NCBI RefSeq assembly: GCF_014651075.1
Contig: NZ_BMWE01000022.1
Location: 1 to 64,000 of the forward strand
Source of the DNA: Streptomyces djakartensis
Lineage (GTDB): Bacteria; Actinomycetota; Actinomycetes; Streptomycetales; Streptomycetaceae
Direction: 5' to 3'
Length of the DNA: 64,000 nt
The notes under the pieces: model-generated
Database searches by the model: none
What the model was told of the DNA's origin: nothing
Seen by the model: only the letters and a program-made list of their open reading frames with translations
Program-made: the position numbers and the translations under genes
In this document: one piece after another, positions 8,759-16,791 of the stretch
How the letters are laid out: every line of letters begins with the position of its first letter
How positions within the stretch are numbered: position 1 is the first letter of the stretch

Positions 8759-10186
8759 CTACAGCAAGACGCGCTTTACGATATCAGGATATTTATTCTC
8801 GATATCCGGATTCCTTTGAAGTCTTTCTTCGATCTCATGCCGACTCCACCAATCCGTAAAGAATCGATACTTCTTCCTCAGGTGCAGCAGGTGATCTATG
8901 GCCGTTACACCGACGCTCCCTGACGCCGCGAGTAGATAGCCTGTCGCATCTTCACGATCCAGGGTGTCCAGAATATCCGGAATCTTGGATTTTCCAATGC
9001 TGGCCTTCAACGCCTTGCATTGAACGACTACTTTCATTTTCCGCGTCAGATTGACCGCGTTGTCTACCGTTACGTTATCGTCCTGAATTGGAGTGAACCA
9101 ATCGACAAGGTGGTCGCGTCCACCATCACCTTCGTTAGCGTTCCCCACCGAGCGTACCGATACGACCCCAGGCTCTCGTTCAAGAAGATCTTGGACCAGG
9201 TCTTGAAATCTTCCGCCGTCGACACGGGATGCCCATGAATACGTTACGCCGCGAAAAAGAAAATCCACTTCGTCCCTATGTCGGGGAAGCACGAGGTTGC
9301 GCTCCTTATCGAATCCCCCTCGGCCACTTTCGGAGCCTACCAGGATCGTCAATTCCCCATGAGGGAAAATGAGTGAGTTCTCCAGAGCGATGGTCGTTGC
9401 AAGTTGAGGAGCACTCTCTTCGCCCAGCTCGCGCAGAATCCTTCCGGCCCTATCGATTTTCTGGGTGGCGACGTAATTCTGCAGGTCACCTCTAATCTGC
9501 AGGTGCCCGCTCACGCCTTGCAGATTCTTGACTTCTGAGACATTCGCGAGTTCCTGGAACATCCTTGACACCTGTCGACTGCGAAAGACTGAGACGTCTT
9601 CGGATGCACACCTATAGTAGGCCCATTCGGGGGATTCTCGAATACCGAAAGCATCTTGGATGGAATCTGCGGCTTCACCTAGCGCGCGACCTGCCTCACT
9701 TTGCCATTCTTCAACCGAATCCCAAGGAGTTTCAGGGTCTGTTATTCCTGGATGCATCGGGAGGTAATTATGCAGGAACAGCTCTGCGGAATAGAGGGTT
9801 GCAATTACCTCCTCGAGTTCGCGAGTTGACTTTGCAACATTGAAGTAACCACCTCCTGGTTGATCGAAAGTAATGAAGCGGGCGTAGACTTCACCGTCGG
9901 GGGCACCTGCCGGATGTGGCACGTCATGGAGTCCGCAAGAAGCGACTTCATTAACGGCGAAGTATGCGGCGATAATTGTAGAGAATGCGTCATGCAGGTC
10001 TGATCGCTCACCATTCCATTCCCATGAAGTAGTGCGCAAATATATGGCCGCATAGACGACTTCATCAGTGATCCGCTGCAAGAATAGCGTCGCCGGAGAG
10101 CAGGGGACACGGAAGGCGAACCCTTTCTCCGTTTCGCGTATTTCAAATCCTGCAGCTTGCACGTCTTCGAGTAATTCTTCAAGCAT
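8759..10186 (-). CDS. Mrr-like PD-(D/E)xK endonuclease domain protein, AT-rich, putative defence gene
   Basis: 475 residues from the ATG at 10186, which has AAGGAG seven bases upstream; the reading frame continues to 10297 without a ribosome site. The C-terminal third carries a restriction-endonuclease-like core: FQDLVQDLLEREPG, then GDGGRDHLVDWF (Asp about 358) and VVVQCKA (Lys about 391), matching the D...(E/Q)xK arrangement of Mrr-type nucleases. The first 300 residues match no family I recognise. Base composition is far lower in GC than all neighbours, many codons end in A or T, and codon 5 is TTA, so translation would depend on the bldA tRNA. It sits alone between housekeeping genes, which suggests horizontal acquisition. 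Target unknown. Confidence 0.75.
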   Translation of the reverse strand: MLEELLEDVQAAGFEIRETEKGFAFRVPCSPATLFLQRITDEVVYAAIYLRTTSWEWNGERSDLHDAFSTIIAAYFAVNEVASCGLHDVPHPAGAPDGEVYARFITFDQPGGGYFNVAKSTRELEEVIATLYSAELFLHNYLPMHPGITDPETPWDSVEEWQSEAGRALGEAADSIQDAFGIRESPEWAYYRCASEDVSVFRSRQVSRMFQELANVSEVKNLQGVSGHLQIRGDLQNYVATQKIDRAGRILRELGEESAPQLATTIALENSLIFPHGELTILVGSESGRGGFDKERNLVLPRHRDEVDFLFRGVTYSWASRVDGGRFQDLVQDLLEREPGVVSVRSVGNANEGDGGRDHLVDWFTPIQDDNVTVDNAVNLTRKMKVVVQCKALKASIGKSKIPDILDTLDREDATGYLLAASGSVGVTAIDHLLHLRKKYRFFTDWWSRHEIEERLQRNPDIENKYPDIVKRVLL

Positions 10187-10268
10187 TTCCTCGCTCCTTG
10201 TGTGGTCTAGTAGGGTACGGCAGGTCCGGAATGGCTGGGCGTCTTTCGGCAACCACGCGACGGCCCCC

Positions 10269-10422
10269 GGCTTCTGTCCCGTACGCCGTCGACCCACACA
10301 CCGTGGAGCGGGCGTGGTTCAGGGGCGTCAAGGTGGAGCGCGCCACTGTACGAACGACCTTGACGCCCCTGGGCCGCGTCTGCTCGGCTCTGCCCGGGTC
10401 GATGACGTACGGGACAGAAGCC
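10269..10422. repeat. 154-bp nested imperfect palindrome upstream of the nuclease gene
   Basis: The outer arms are perfect 16-bp inverted repeats (GGCTTCTGTCCCGTAC at 10269-10284 and its complement at 10407-10422). Near-matching flanks GTCGACCC and GGGTCGA extend them inward. The inner arms are a perfect 15-bp repeat (10320-10334 and 10357-10371, CAGGGGCGTCAAGGT and complement). No open frame explains it. It could be a miniature inverted-repeat element, an insertion scar, or a very large regulatory hairpin. Confidence 0.75.
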
Positions 10423-10426
10423 CCAC

Positions 10427-10690
10427 CACCTGACACCACCCACGAACTCGCGGCGGGCGACGGTGCCCCCTGCCCCCGATGGCCGGCCGATCCCCGTCGG
10501 AGGCATTATCTTGTGCTCGCGGATGACGTCCCGCCTTTTGCCCGCTTGCACGTAGCGCGCCGCCGGGCGCGGCCAGCCGGGGCGCAGACAGGAGGCAGGC
10601 CGCGCCGCAGAGGCGGCGCGCGCCCGCGCCGTGCGCGGGCCTTGATGGATGTAGGGAAATTCTTACCGCACTGCGGTCAGTCCTGCGTGA
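10427..10690. other. Intergenic stretch beside the palindrome, no gene seen
   Basis: High-GC sequence between the nested palindrome and the NUDIX gene. It contains GC-rich short inverted repeats near 10600-10650 (GCGCCCGCGC with GCGCGGGC). No frame has a convincing start, codon bias or family signature. Confidence 0.5.
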
Positions 10691-11149
10691 TCACGCAGCT
10701 CGACTCTCCGGCCTCTGGCCATGCTCCAAGTAGACCGGGGCAGACTCGGACTTGGCCTCGGCCGCCGCGAGGATGCGTCGGGCCAGTCGCGGGATGGTGC
10801 GCTCCGTGATCTGCTCCGAGAACAGAAAGGCGAAGCTCTTCAGCTCGTCGGCCTGCAGGGCGATCCCCGCCAGGTGCTCCTGGCTGAGCTGGCCGCCGTC
10901 GAACAGGTACAGCACCTTGTCGCCCTCGGCCTCGTTCGGGGCCCAGTCGACCGCGAGCAGGCGCCCGATGGGTGGCTTGATCCCCAGCTCTTCCTGAACC
11001 TCTCGGACGGCCGCGTGCAGCGGAGACTCGCCGGTCTCGACGTACCCGCCGGGGATCTCCCAGTAGTCCTTGTACGTGTGTTCCACCATGAGGACCCGCC
11101 CCGCGGCATCAAAGAAGAGCGCGCCCGCTGCCATGCGCGGATGCGCCAT
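10691..11149 (-). CDS. NUDIX hydrolase
   Basis: 152 residues from the ATG before AHPRMAAGALFF, which has AGGAAG six bases upstream. The reading frame runs on to 12343, but that part lies antisense to other genes. The Nudix box is complete: GYVETGESPLHAAVREVQEELGI fits Gx5Ex7REUxEExGU, although it is split here only to describe it (G-YVETG-E, then REVQEELGI). It should hydrolyse a nucleoside diphosphate linked to another group; the substrate cannot be deduced. Confidence 0.85.
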   Translation of the reverse strand: MAHPRMAAGALFFDAAGRVLMVEHTYKDYWEIPGGYVETGESPLHAAVREVQEELGIKPPIGRLLAVDWAPNEAEGDKVLYLFDGGQLSQEHLAGIALQADELKSFAFLFSEQITERTIPRLARRILAAAEAKSESAPVYLEHGQRPESRAA

Positions 11150-11491
11150 CTTCGCTTCCTGTGCGTTCAGTGCCATGCAGCCGAGAGTGCCCAGCTCAGA
11201 TGACATGCAGCCTGTTGGCCAGGTCCGCCAGGCTGCGGCTCGGCCGCCCCCTCTGGTTCTGGACCCAGGTGAGCACGAGTGTGACCTGCAGCTGTCGGTG
11301 ACGGCTGTGGTCAGCGGTCGTCGCCGGTCGCCGCTGAGCGCCCTCCGACGACCCGGAGGCGGCCCGGGTTCGATCACCCGCCGGCTCCCCGCCACTCGTC
11401 CAGCCGGACCCTGACCTGGCGGTTGCGGCCGTCGTGCCGGCAGCCTCACCACGTCGCGACGTCGAGTGTGAGCTTGTGAAAAGATCGCGAG
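11150..11491. other. Intergenic region with a possible gene fragment
   Basis: No complete gene is visible. On the minus strand, roughly 11197-11310 reads with strong GC3 bias to a TGA and encodes a peptide containing LVLTWVQNQRGRPSRSLADL. It has no credible start in frame, so it may be the tail of a lost gene. The remainder shows nothing recognisable. Confidence 0.35.
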
Positions 11492-11902
11492 ATGCTGCGA
11501 CTCACCGATTTCATCATCGACTGCCCGGACACGATGAAGCTGGCGGCCTTCTACTCCGAGGTGACGGGCCGTCCGATCAAGGAAGGCAGCTCCGAGGACT
11601 GGGCCGGCATCCGGTTCGGCGAGATCGAGCTGGCATTCATCCGGGTGGACGACTACCGCGCTCCGCAGTGGCCCGACAGCGGGCACCCCAAGCAGTTCCA
11701 CCTCGACTTCGAAGTGGACGAGATCGAGTCCGAGCAGCGCCGCGTCCTCGACCTCGGCGCGACGCTGAGGCAGGACTTCATCGGCCCCAACGGCTACGGC
11801 TGGCGGGTCTACACCGACCCGTTCGGCCACCCCTTCTGCCTGTGCCGCAACAGGGGCGTCATCTGGACCGACCAGGGCCCGACCTGGCCCACGGGCGACT
11901 GA
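11492..11902 (+). CDS. VOC family (glyoxalase-like) protein
   Basis: 136 residues with the single-module VOC pattern: LTDFIIDCPDTMKLAAFYSE at the start, QFHLDFEVDEIESEQRRVLD in the middle and YTDPFGHPFCLC near the end. It resembles the Glyoxalase_6 type common in Streptomyces, whose members mostly lack an assigned substrate. The GTGAAAAGATCGCGAG leader offers only a weak ribosome site. Single gene. Confidence 0.8.
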   Translation: MLRLTDFIIDCPDTMKLAAFYSEVTGRPIKEGSSEDWAGIRFGEIELAFIRVDDYRAPQWPDSGHPKQFHLDFEVDEIESEQRRVLDLGATLRQDFIGPNGYGWRVYTDPFGHPFCLCRNRGVIWTDQGPTWPTGD

Positions 11903-12029
11903 TTCCACCCCGTCCGCCGACGGCCCGGGCTGGGCATGCGCGCGCCCCGCGGCCCCGTCGGAGGCTCCTTCCCCACCGTCTGCGGAGCCGACGGCGCTCA
12001 CGCGCACCGTCCAACCTAAAATCGAATGC

Positions 12030-12383
12030 GTGAACGATTCTTCGCCGTCCCGTCTTGATCTGCTGCTCTTCGCCCGCCGCGTCGTGGTGCAGCAGGCTCG
12101 GGCCGCGCTGGCCCAGCTGGACCGGTGGATCGCCGACGAGCAGCGCCGGGAGGCGGAGGCACGACGGGGCGAGGAGATGCGACCGCCCCCGCCCGAGTGG
12201 CTGATCGAGCGGGGGCTGGACAAGAGGAACCAGGTCGCGGTGCACACCGGCGACTGCTGGAAGGTGACGAGGAGCGGCAGATGTGTCGGTGTCTCCCGGA
12301 CGCAGGCCCTCGACGCCCTGCGCCACCAGGTGCCGGCGTGCACCTACTGCCGCCCCGACACCGCGCTCAGCTTCCTGGAGTGA
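12030..12383 (+). CDS. DUF6233 family protein
   Basis: 117 residues from a GTG. An alpha-helical N-terminal half (LDRWIADEQRREAEARRGEE) is followed by PPPPEWLIERGL, VAVHTGDCWKVT and CTYCRPDTALSFLE. This VHxGDCW...CxxCRPDT pattern is shared by many Streptomyces proteins grouped as DUF6233. The cysteine pair and histidine could bind metal, but function is unknown. Such genes are frequent in accessory regions. Confidence 0.7.
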   Translation: MNDSSPSRLDLLLFARRVVVQQARAALAQLDRWIADEQRREAEARRGEEMRPPPPEWLIERGLDKRNQVAVHTGDCWKVTRSGRCVGVSRTQALDALRHQVPACTYCRPDTALSFLE

Positions 12384-12413
12384 CTCCGGGACGGCACCGG
12401 TTCCGAGGAACCT

Positions 12414-12863
12414 CTACGCTCCCTCGCGCTCGAGCCGGTCTTTCAGCAGTTGTTCGTTACGCGGCAGTTCCTTGCGGACCTGAGGGCGTACGACGAGCGG
12501 TACGAGCATCTTGCCGAAGCCGTGCCCCTCGAAGTCGACCTCGATCGTGACGTGCGAGCGCCGTCCCTCGTCGAACGGCTCGACCTCGCCGTGCACCCGC
12601 GCCCGGACGGGCCCGTCGACACCCTGCATGCCCCAGATGTGCGGCGGTTCGTACTCGGTGACCTCCATGGTCATCGGCATGACACGGTTGCCCATGTGCC
12701 GGGTGACCCGCACCCGGGAGCCGATGCCGAAGGGCCCCTCGTCGAGGCGTTCCGCCGACACGGCGCTCAGCTGCCACTCCGGCATGCGCGGGGTGTCCGT
12801 GACGTAGTCGTAGACGTCCTCGGGACGCCGGTCGACGTCGATGGTCTGTCGAATGATGGACAT
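12414..12863 (-). CDS. SRPBCC family polyketide cyclase/START-like protein
   Basis: 149 residues from the ATG at 12863, preceded by AAAGGGG six bases upstream. The N-terminus SIIRQTIDVDRRPEDVYDYV and the phrase DTPRMPEWQ are typical of SRPBCC (Bet v1-like) proteins, which form a hydrophobic ligand cavity. The C-terminal helix region FGKMLVPLVVRPQVRKEL completes the fold. Ligand unknown. It lies tail-to-tail with the DUF6233 gene. Confidence 0.8.
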   Translation of the reverse strand: MSIIRQTIDVDRRPEDVYDYVTDTPRMPEWQLSAVSAERLDEGPFGIGSRVRVTRHMGNRVMPMTMEVTEYEPPHIWGMQGVDGPVRARVHGEVEPFDEGRRSHVTIEVDFEGHGFGKMLVPLVVRPQVRKELPRNEQLLKDRLEREGA

Positions 12864-12940
12864 GACGATCCCCTTTGCGACGTACACCTGAATCGTCCCA
12901 CCCGGCGTCCCGAGCCGCCTCCCCGAAACGACGGTGAGCC

Positions 12941-12973
12941 CCCGCCCGGACGGACGGGAGCTCACCGGGCGGG
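12941..12973 (-). terminator. Terminator of the cdsA operon
   Basis: A perfect 9-bp stem (CCCGCCCGG with CCGGGCGGG) with a 15-base loop just beyond the cdsA stop codon. Confidence 0.65.
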
Positions 12974-12979
12974 ATCCGC

Positions 12980-14107
12980 TCAGCCGGATCCCACGAAGAG
13001 CACGAGCAGCAGCCACACCACCGGAGCGGTCGGCAGCAGTGAGTCCAGCCGGTCCATGATGCCGCCATGACCCGGCAGCAGCGTGCCCATGTCCTTGATG
13101 CCGAGATCCCGCTTGATCATGGACTCACCGAGGTCGCCGAGCGTGGCGCTCACCGCGACCGCGAGGCCGAGCACCAGGCCCTGCCACCAGGCGCCGCCGT
13201 CGATCAGGAACTCCATGCACAGCGCGCCCGCGACCATGGCGAAGGAGACCGCGCCGACCAGGCCCTCACGGGTCTTGCCGGGGCTGATGCGCGGGGCGAG
13301 CTTCTTCCTGCCGAAGCGCCAGCCGACGGCGTAGGCGCCGGTGTCGCTGACGACCGTCAGCAGCAGGAAGGTGAGCACCCGCTGCGGCCCGTCGTCCGCG
13401 GTCAGCATCATCGCGACGAACGTCGCGAGGAACGGCACGTAGAACGCCGCGAAGACACCCGCCGTGACATCCCTGAGGTAGTTCTCGGGCGGTTCCGTCA
13501 TACGCCACACGAGCACGGCGAGGGCCGTGAGCGCCATGGCGACCCAGGCGCCCTCGGCGCCCCGGACGTAACCGGCGACGACCATCGCGGCACCGCCGAG
13601 CGCGAGCGGCACGAGGGGTGCCCGGATGCCCTTGCGTTCGTCCAGCCGCTTGGTCAGCTCCCACAGGCCCACCACGACGGCGACCGCGACGACACCGACG
13701 AACACGGCCTTGACGACGAACAGCGACGCGACGATCACCGCGCCGAGCGCGACGCCGACCCCTATGGCGGCGCTGAGGTCACGGCCCGCGCTCTTCTTCT
13801 GCGGCTTGGGTGCCGGCTGTGCGGCGTCGGGCATGGGCTCCGGATTCGTCTCGTTCCGGACCGGGGGCCCGCTCGGCCGAGCCGCCCCCCGGTCGTCATC
13901 CTGGTTGCCGCCGAAGCCGGCTGTGTCGGGCACGATCGGCATGGGGCGAGTCTGAGGCGCTGTATGCGCATCGTATGCGGGACCCGCCGGAGCGGCTCCC
14001 TGGACATACCCGTGGCCAGGGCTCTGGACAGGCCCACGGCCATGCCCTTGGTCGGTGGGCCCCCAGTACCCGGCCTGTGGCGGCGCCCCCCAGGAAGAGT
14101 CGTTCAT
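12980..14107 (-). CDS. cdsA: Phosphatidate cytidylyltransferase (CDP-diacylglycerol synthase)
   Basis: 375 residues. A hydrophilic, proline- and glycine-rich N-terminal tail of about 110 residues precedes eight or so membrane segments. The family signature near the C-terminus is complete: SMIKRDLGIKDMG followed by LPGHGGIMDRLDS. It makes CDP-diacylglycerol from CTP and phosphatidate for phospholipid synthesis. The ATG overlaps the frr stop as ATGA, so it is translationally coupled to frr. The long polar tail is a feature of Streptomyces CdsA proteins. Confidence 0.95.
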   Translation of the reverse strand: MNDSSWGAPPQAGYWGPTDQGHGRGPVQSPGHGYVQGAAPAGPAYDAHTAPQTRPMPIVPDTAGFGGNQDDDRGAARPSGPPVRNETNPEPMPDAAQPAPKPQKKSAGRDLSAAIGVGVALGAVIVASLFVVKAVFVGVVAVAVVVGLWELTKRLDERKGIRAPLVPLALGGAAMVVAGYVRGAEGAWVAMALTALAVLVWRMTEPPENYLRDVTAGVFAAFYVPFLATFVAMMLTADDGPQRVLTFLLLTVVSDTGAYAVGWRFGRKKLAPRISPGKTREGLVGAVSFAMVAGALCMEFLIDGGAWWQGLVLGLAVAVSATLGDLGESMIKRDLGIKDMGTLLPGHGGIMDRLDSLLPTAPVVWLLLVLFVGSG

Positions 14108-14664
14108 CAGACCTCGAGCAGCTCCGCTTCCTTGTGCTTCAGGAGCTCGTCCACCTGCGCGACGTACTTCGCGGTGGTGTCGTCGAGCTCCTTCTCCGCA
14201 CGGCGGCCCTCGTCCTCGCCGACCTCGCCGTCCTTGATCAGCTTGTCGATGGCTTCCTTCGCCTTGCGGCGCACGGAGCGGATCGAGATCTTCGCGTCCT
14301 CGCCCTTGCCCTTGGCGACCTTGATGTACTCGCGGCGGCGCTCCTCGGTCAGCTCGGGGAACACCACCCGGATGATGTTGCCGTCGTTGCTCGGATTGAC
14401 GCCCAGGTCGGAGTCGCGGATCGCCTGCTCGATGTTGCGCAGCGCGCTCTTGTCGAACGGGGTCACCACGGCCATGCGCGGCTCGGGCACCGAGAACGAG
14501 GCCAGCTGGTTGATCGGGGTCGGCGCGCCGTAGTAGTCGGCCACGATCTTGTTGAACATCGCCGGGTGCGCACGGCCGGTGCGGATCGCGGCGAAGTCCT
14601 CCTTGGCGACCACGACGGCCTTCTCCATCTTCTCCTCGGCCTCGAGGAGGGTCTCTTCGATCAC
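14107..14664 (-). CDS. frr: Ribosome recycling factor
   Basis: 185 residues from the GTG before IEETLLEAEEKMEKA, with AGGAG six bases upstream; this is the normal length of RRF. Conserved features include the RTGRAHPAMFNK stretch, YGAPTPINQLA and the C-terminal helix ELDDTTAKYVAQVDELLKHK. It splits post-termination ribosomes together with EF-G. It is placed between pyrH and cdsA, the common bacterial order. Confidence 0.96.
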   Translation of the reverse strand: MIEETLLEAEEKMEKAVVVAKEDFAAIRTGRAHPAMFNKIVADYYGAPTPINQLASFSVPEPRMAVVTPFDKSALRNIEQAIRDSDLGVNPSNDGNIIRVVFPELTEERRREYIKVAKGKGEDAKISIRSVRRKAKEAIDKLIKDGEVGEDEGRRAEKELDDTTAKYVAQVDELLKHKEAELLEV

Positions 14665-14824
14665 CACTTGCTCCTGCGTGTGAGTAGGCCCGGCTGCGGT
14701 TCCATGTGGGCGGCGGCCGGCTGCGTCGCGTCTTCTTCTGAACGGTTCCCGACCGGCGGGACATTGTCCATCCCCCGGCCCGGCTCCGTCCCGTCCGTCC
14801 CCCGGACGGGGTTGTTCTCGGGTC

Positions 14825-15583
14825 TCAGTCCCGGCTGCCGGGGTCCCCCACCAGCGTGCCGATCTTCTCACCCTTGACGGCGCGCCCGATGTTGCCCTCC
14901 GCCAGCAGCTCGAAGACCACGATCGGGAGCTTGTTGTCGCGGCACAGCGTCACGGCGGTGGCGTCGGCGACCTTCAGGTCGCGGGTGATGACCTCGCCGT
15001 AGCCGAGGTGGTCGAACTTCACCGCGTCCGGGTTGGTCTTCGGGTCGGAGTCGTAGACCCCGTCCACGCCGTTCTTGCCCATCAGCAGTGCCTCGGCGTC
15101 GATCTCCAGGGCGCGCTGCGCGGCGGTGGTGTCGGTGGAGAAGTACGGCATGCCCATACCGGCACCGAAGATGACCACGCGGCCCTTCTCCAGGTGCCGT
15201 ACGGCGCGCAGCGGGATGTACGGCTCGGCCACCTGGCCCATGGTGATGGCGGTCTGCACCCGGCAGTCCACCCCTACCTTCTCCAGGAAGTCCTGCAGGG
15301 CGAGGCAGTTCATGACGGTGCCGAGCATGCCCATGTAGTCGGAGCGGGCCCGGTCCATGCCGCGCTGCTGGAGTTCGGCACCGCGGAAGAAGTTGCCGCC
15401 GCCGATGACGACCGCGACCTGCGCTCCGTCGCGGACGACGGCCGCGATCTCGCGGGCGATCTTGTGCACCACGTCGGGGTCGACGCCCAGGCCCCCACCG
15501 CCGGAGAAGGCCTCCCCGGACAGCTTCAGCAGAAACCGGCCGCGCACTTTGCCGTCGTCGCTCTTCTGGGCCTTGGTGGTCAT
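14825..15583 (-). CDS. pyrH: UMP kinase
   Basis: 252 residues. The amino-acid-kinase fold is shown by RFLLKLSGEAFSG, VVIGGGNFFRGAELQQRGMD, and AEALLMGKNGVDGVYDSDP. It phosphorylates UMP to UDP. The ATG follows a purine-rich AGAGGCGGGA. It is transcribed with frr and cdsA downstream, and separated from tsf by a hairpin. Confidence 0.96.
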   Translation of the reverse strand: MTTKAQKSDDGKVRGRFLLKLSGEAFSGGGGLGVDPDVVHKIAREIAAVVRDGAQVAVVIGGGNFFRGAELQQRGMDRARSDYMGMLGTVMNCLALQDFLEKVGVDCRVQTAITMGQVAEPYIPLRAVRHLEKGRVVIFGAGMGMPYFSTDTTAAQRALEIDAEALLMGKNGVDGVYDSDPKTNPDAVKFDHLGYGEVITRDLKVADATAVTLCRDNKLPIVVFELLAEGNIGRAVKGEKIGTLVGDPGSRD

Positions 15584-15622
15584 GGGGGATCCCGCCTCTT
15601 TCACGTGTTGCACACACGAGAA

Positions 15623-15670
15623 AGGCCATTGCCGGTGGGGCGTGTTTCGCATCCCATACGGCAATGGCCT
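15623..15670 (-). terminator. Terminator or attenuator between tsf and pyrH
   Basis: A perfect 12-bp stem (AGGCCATTGCCG and complement) with a 24-base loop, followed on the minus strand by TTTCTC. It should end or attenuate rpsB-tsf transcription before pyrH. Confidence 0.75.
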
Positions 15671-15773
15671 CCTCGTCAGATCTGCTGTCGTCCGCCACCC
15701 ATGTGACGGCGTACACGGACGACTGCTGTCGACCCTATCGGGGTCGCGCGCCGACCGCGGTACGGACTCAGAC

Positions 15774-16610
15774 TCAGATGCCGACCTTGATGCGCGTGAA
15801 GCGCTTCAGGGTGACACCGGCCTCGTCCAGAATCTTCTGGACGGACTTCTTGTTGTCGAGCGCGTAGGGCTGGCCGAGCAGCGTGGCGTCCTTGAAGAAG
15901 CCGTTGAGGCGACCCTCGACGATCTTCGGCAGGGCGGCCTCGGGCTTGCCCTCGGCGCGGGTGGTCTCCTCGGCGACGCGGCGCTCGGACTCGACGACCT
16001 CGGCCGGCACGTCCTCCTTGGAGAGGTACTTCGGCGCGAAGGCGGCGATGTGCTGGGCGACGCCCTTGGCGATCTCCGCGTTCGGCTTGTCCAGCTCGAC
16101 GAGGACACCGATCTGCGGGGGCAGGTCGGGCATCGTGCGGTGCATGTACGCCGTGACGTAGCCGTCGGCGAACTGCGCGAAGCGGTCCAGGACGATCTTC
16201 TCGCCCAGGTTGGCGTTGGCCTCGTCCACGAACGCCTGGACGGTCTTGCCGGCCTCGATCTCGGAGGCGAGCAGGGCCTCGAGGTCGGCCGGGGAGGTCT
16301 TGGCGACGTGCTCGGCGATGGCGGTGGCCACGGCCTGGAACTTCTCGCCCTTGGCGACGAAGTCCGTCTCGCACTTCAGCTCGACCAGGACACCGGAGGA
16401 GTTGTCGTCGGCGATGATCGAGACGACGGCACCGTTCTCGGCGGAGCGGCCCTCGCGCTTGGCGACGCCCTTCTGGCCCTTGATGCGGAGCGCCTCGACG
16501 GCCTTCTCGACGTTGCCCTCGGCCTCGTCCAGCGCCTTCTTGCAGTCCATCATGCCGGCGCCCGTGAGCTCACGGAGCTTCTTGACGTCGGCGGCGGTGT
16601 AGTTCGCCAT
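15774..16610 (-). CDS. tsf: Elongation factor Ts
   Basis: 278 residues. The N-terminal UBA-like segment is ANYTAADVKKLRELTGAGMM followed by DCKKALDEAEGNVEKAVE, the canonical EF-Ts start. LVELKCETDFVAKGEKF is the TDFV motif that contacts EF-Tu and promotes GDP release. It forms an operon with rpsB upstream, as in most bacteria, with a leader hairpin between them. Confidence 0.97.
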   Translation of the reverse strand: MANYTAADVKKLRELTGAGMMDCKKALDEAEGNVEKAVEALRIKGQKGVAKREGRSAENGAVVSIIADDNSSGVLVELKCETDFVAKGEKFQAVATAIAEHVAKTSPADLEALLASEIEAGKTVQAFVDEANANLGEKIVLDRFAQFADGYVTAYMHRTMPDLPPQIGVLVELDKPNAEIAKGVAQHIAAFAPKYLSKEDVPAEVVESERRVAEETTRAEGKPEAALPKIVEGRLNGFFKDATLLGQPYALDNKKSVQKILDEAGVTLKRFTRIKVGI

Positions 16611-16711
16611 GAGTCTGTGAATCTTTCTCGAAGTCTGGAAGATCGAAGATCTACGGGGTCCACGGCCCTGGAGTAGCGGGGGCCGTAGACGCTCCGATGA
16701 CCTACGGGTGA

Positions 16712-16772
16712 ACGGCGGGAGCGGCTCTCACCGCGCCGGAGGCGCTGGTGAGCGCGGTACCGCTCCCGCCGT
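16712..16772 (-). terminator. Attenuator-like hairpin between rpsB and tsf
   Basis: A perfect 13-bp stem (ACGGCGGGAGCGG with CCGCTCCCGCCGT) with a GC-rich loop that can pair further. It sits just after the rpsB stop on the transcribed strand, with no strong U-tract, so it may reduce rather than abolish read-through into tsf. Confidence 0.7.
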
Positions 16773-16791
16773 CAACACGGACGCTGACGGA

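Noticed and set aside
10550..10660. CRISPR-like or tandem repeats in the GC-rich stretch
   Set aside because: The repeats are short, irregular inverted repeats without regular spacing or spacers.
11178..12343. Long N-terminal extension of the NUDIX frame
   Set aside because: It covers two genes on the other strand and has no ribosome site; the Nudix gene has its own start at 11149.
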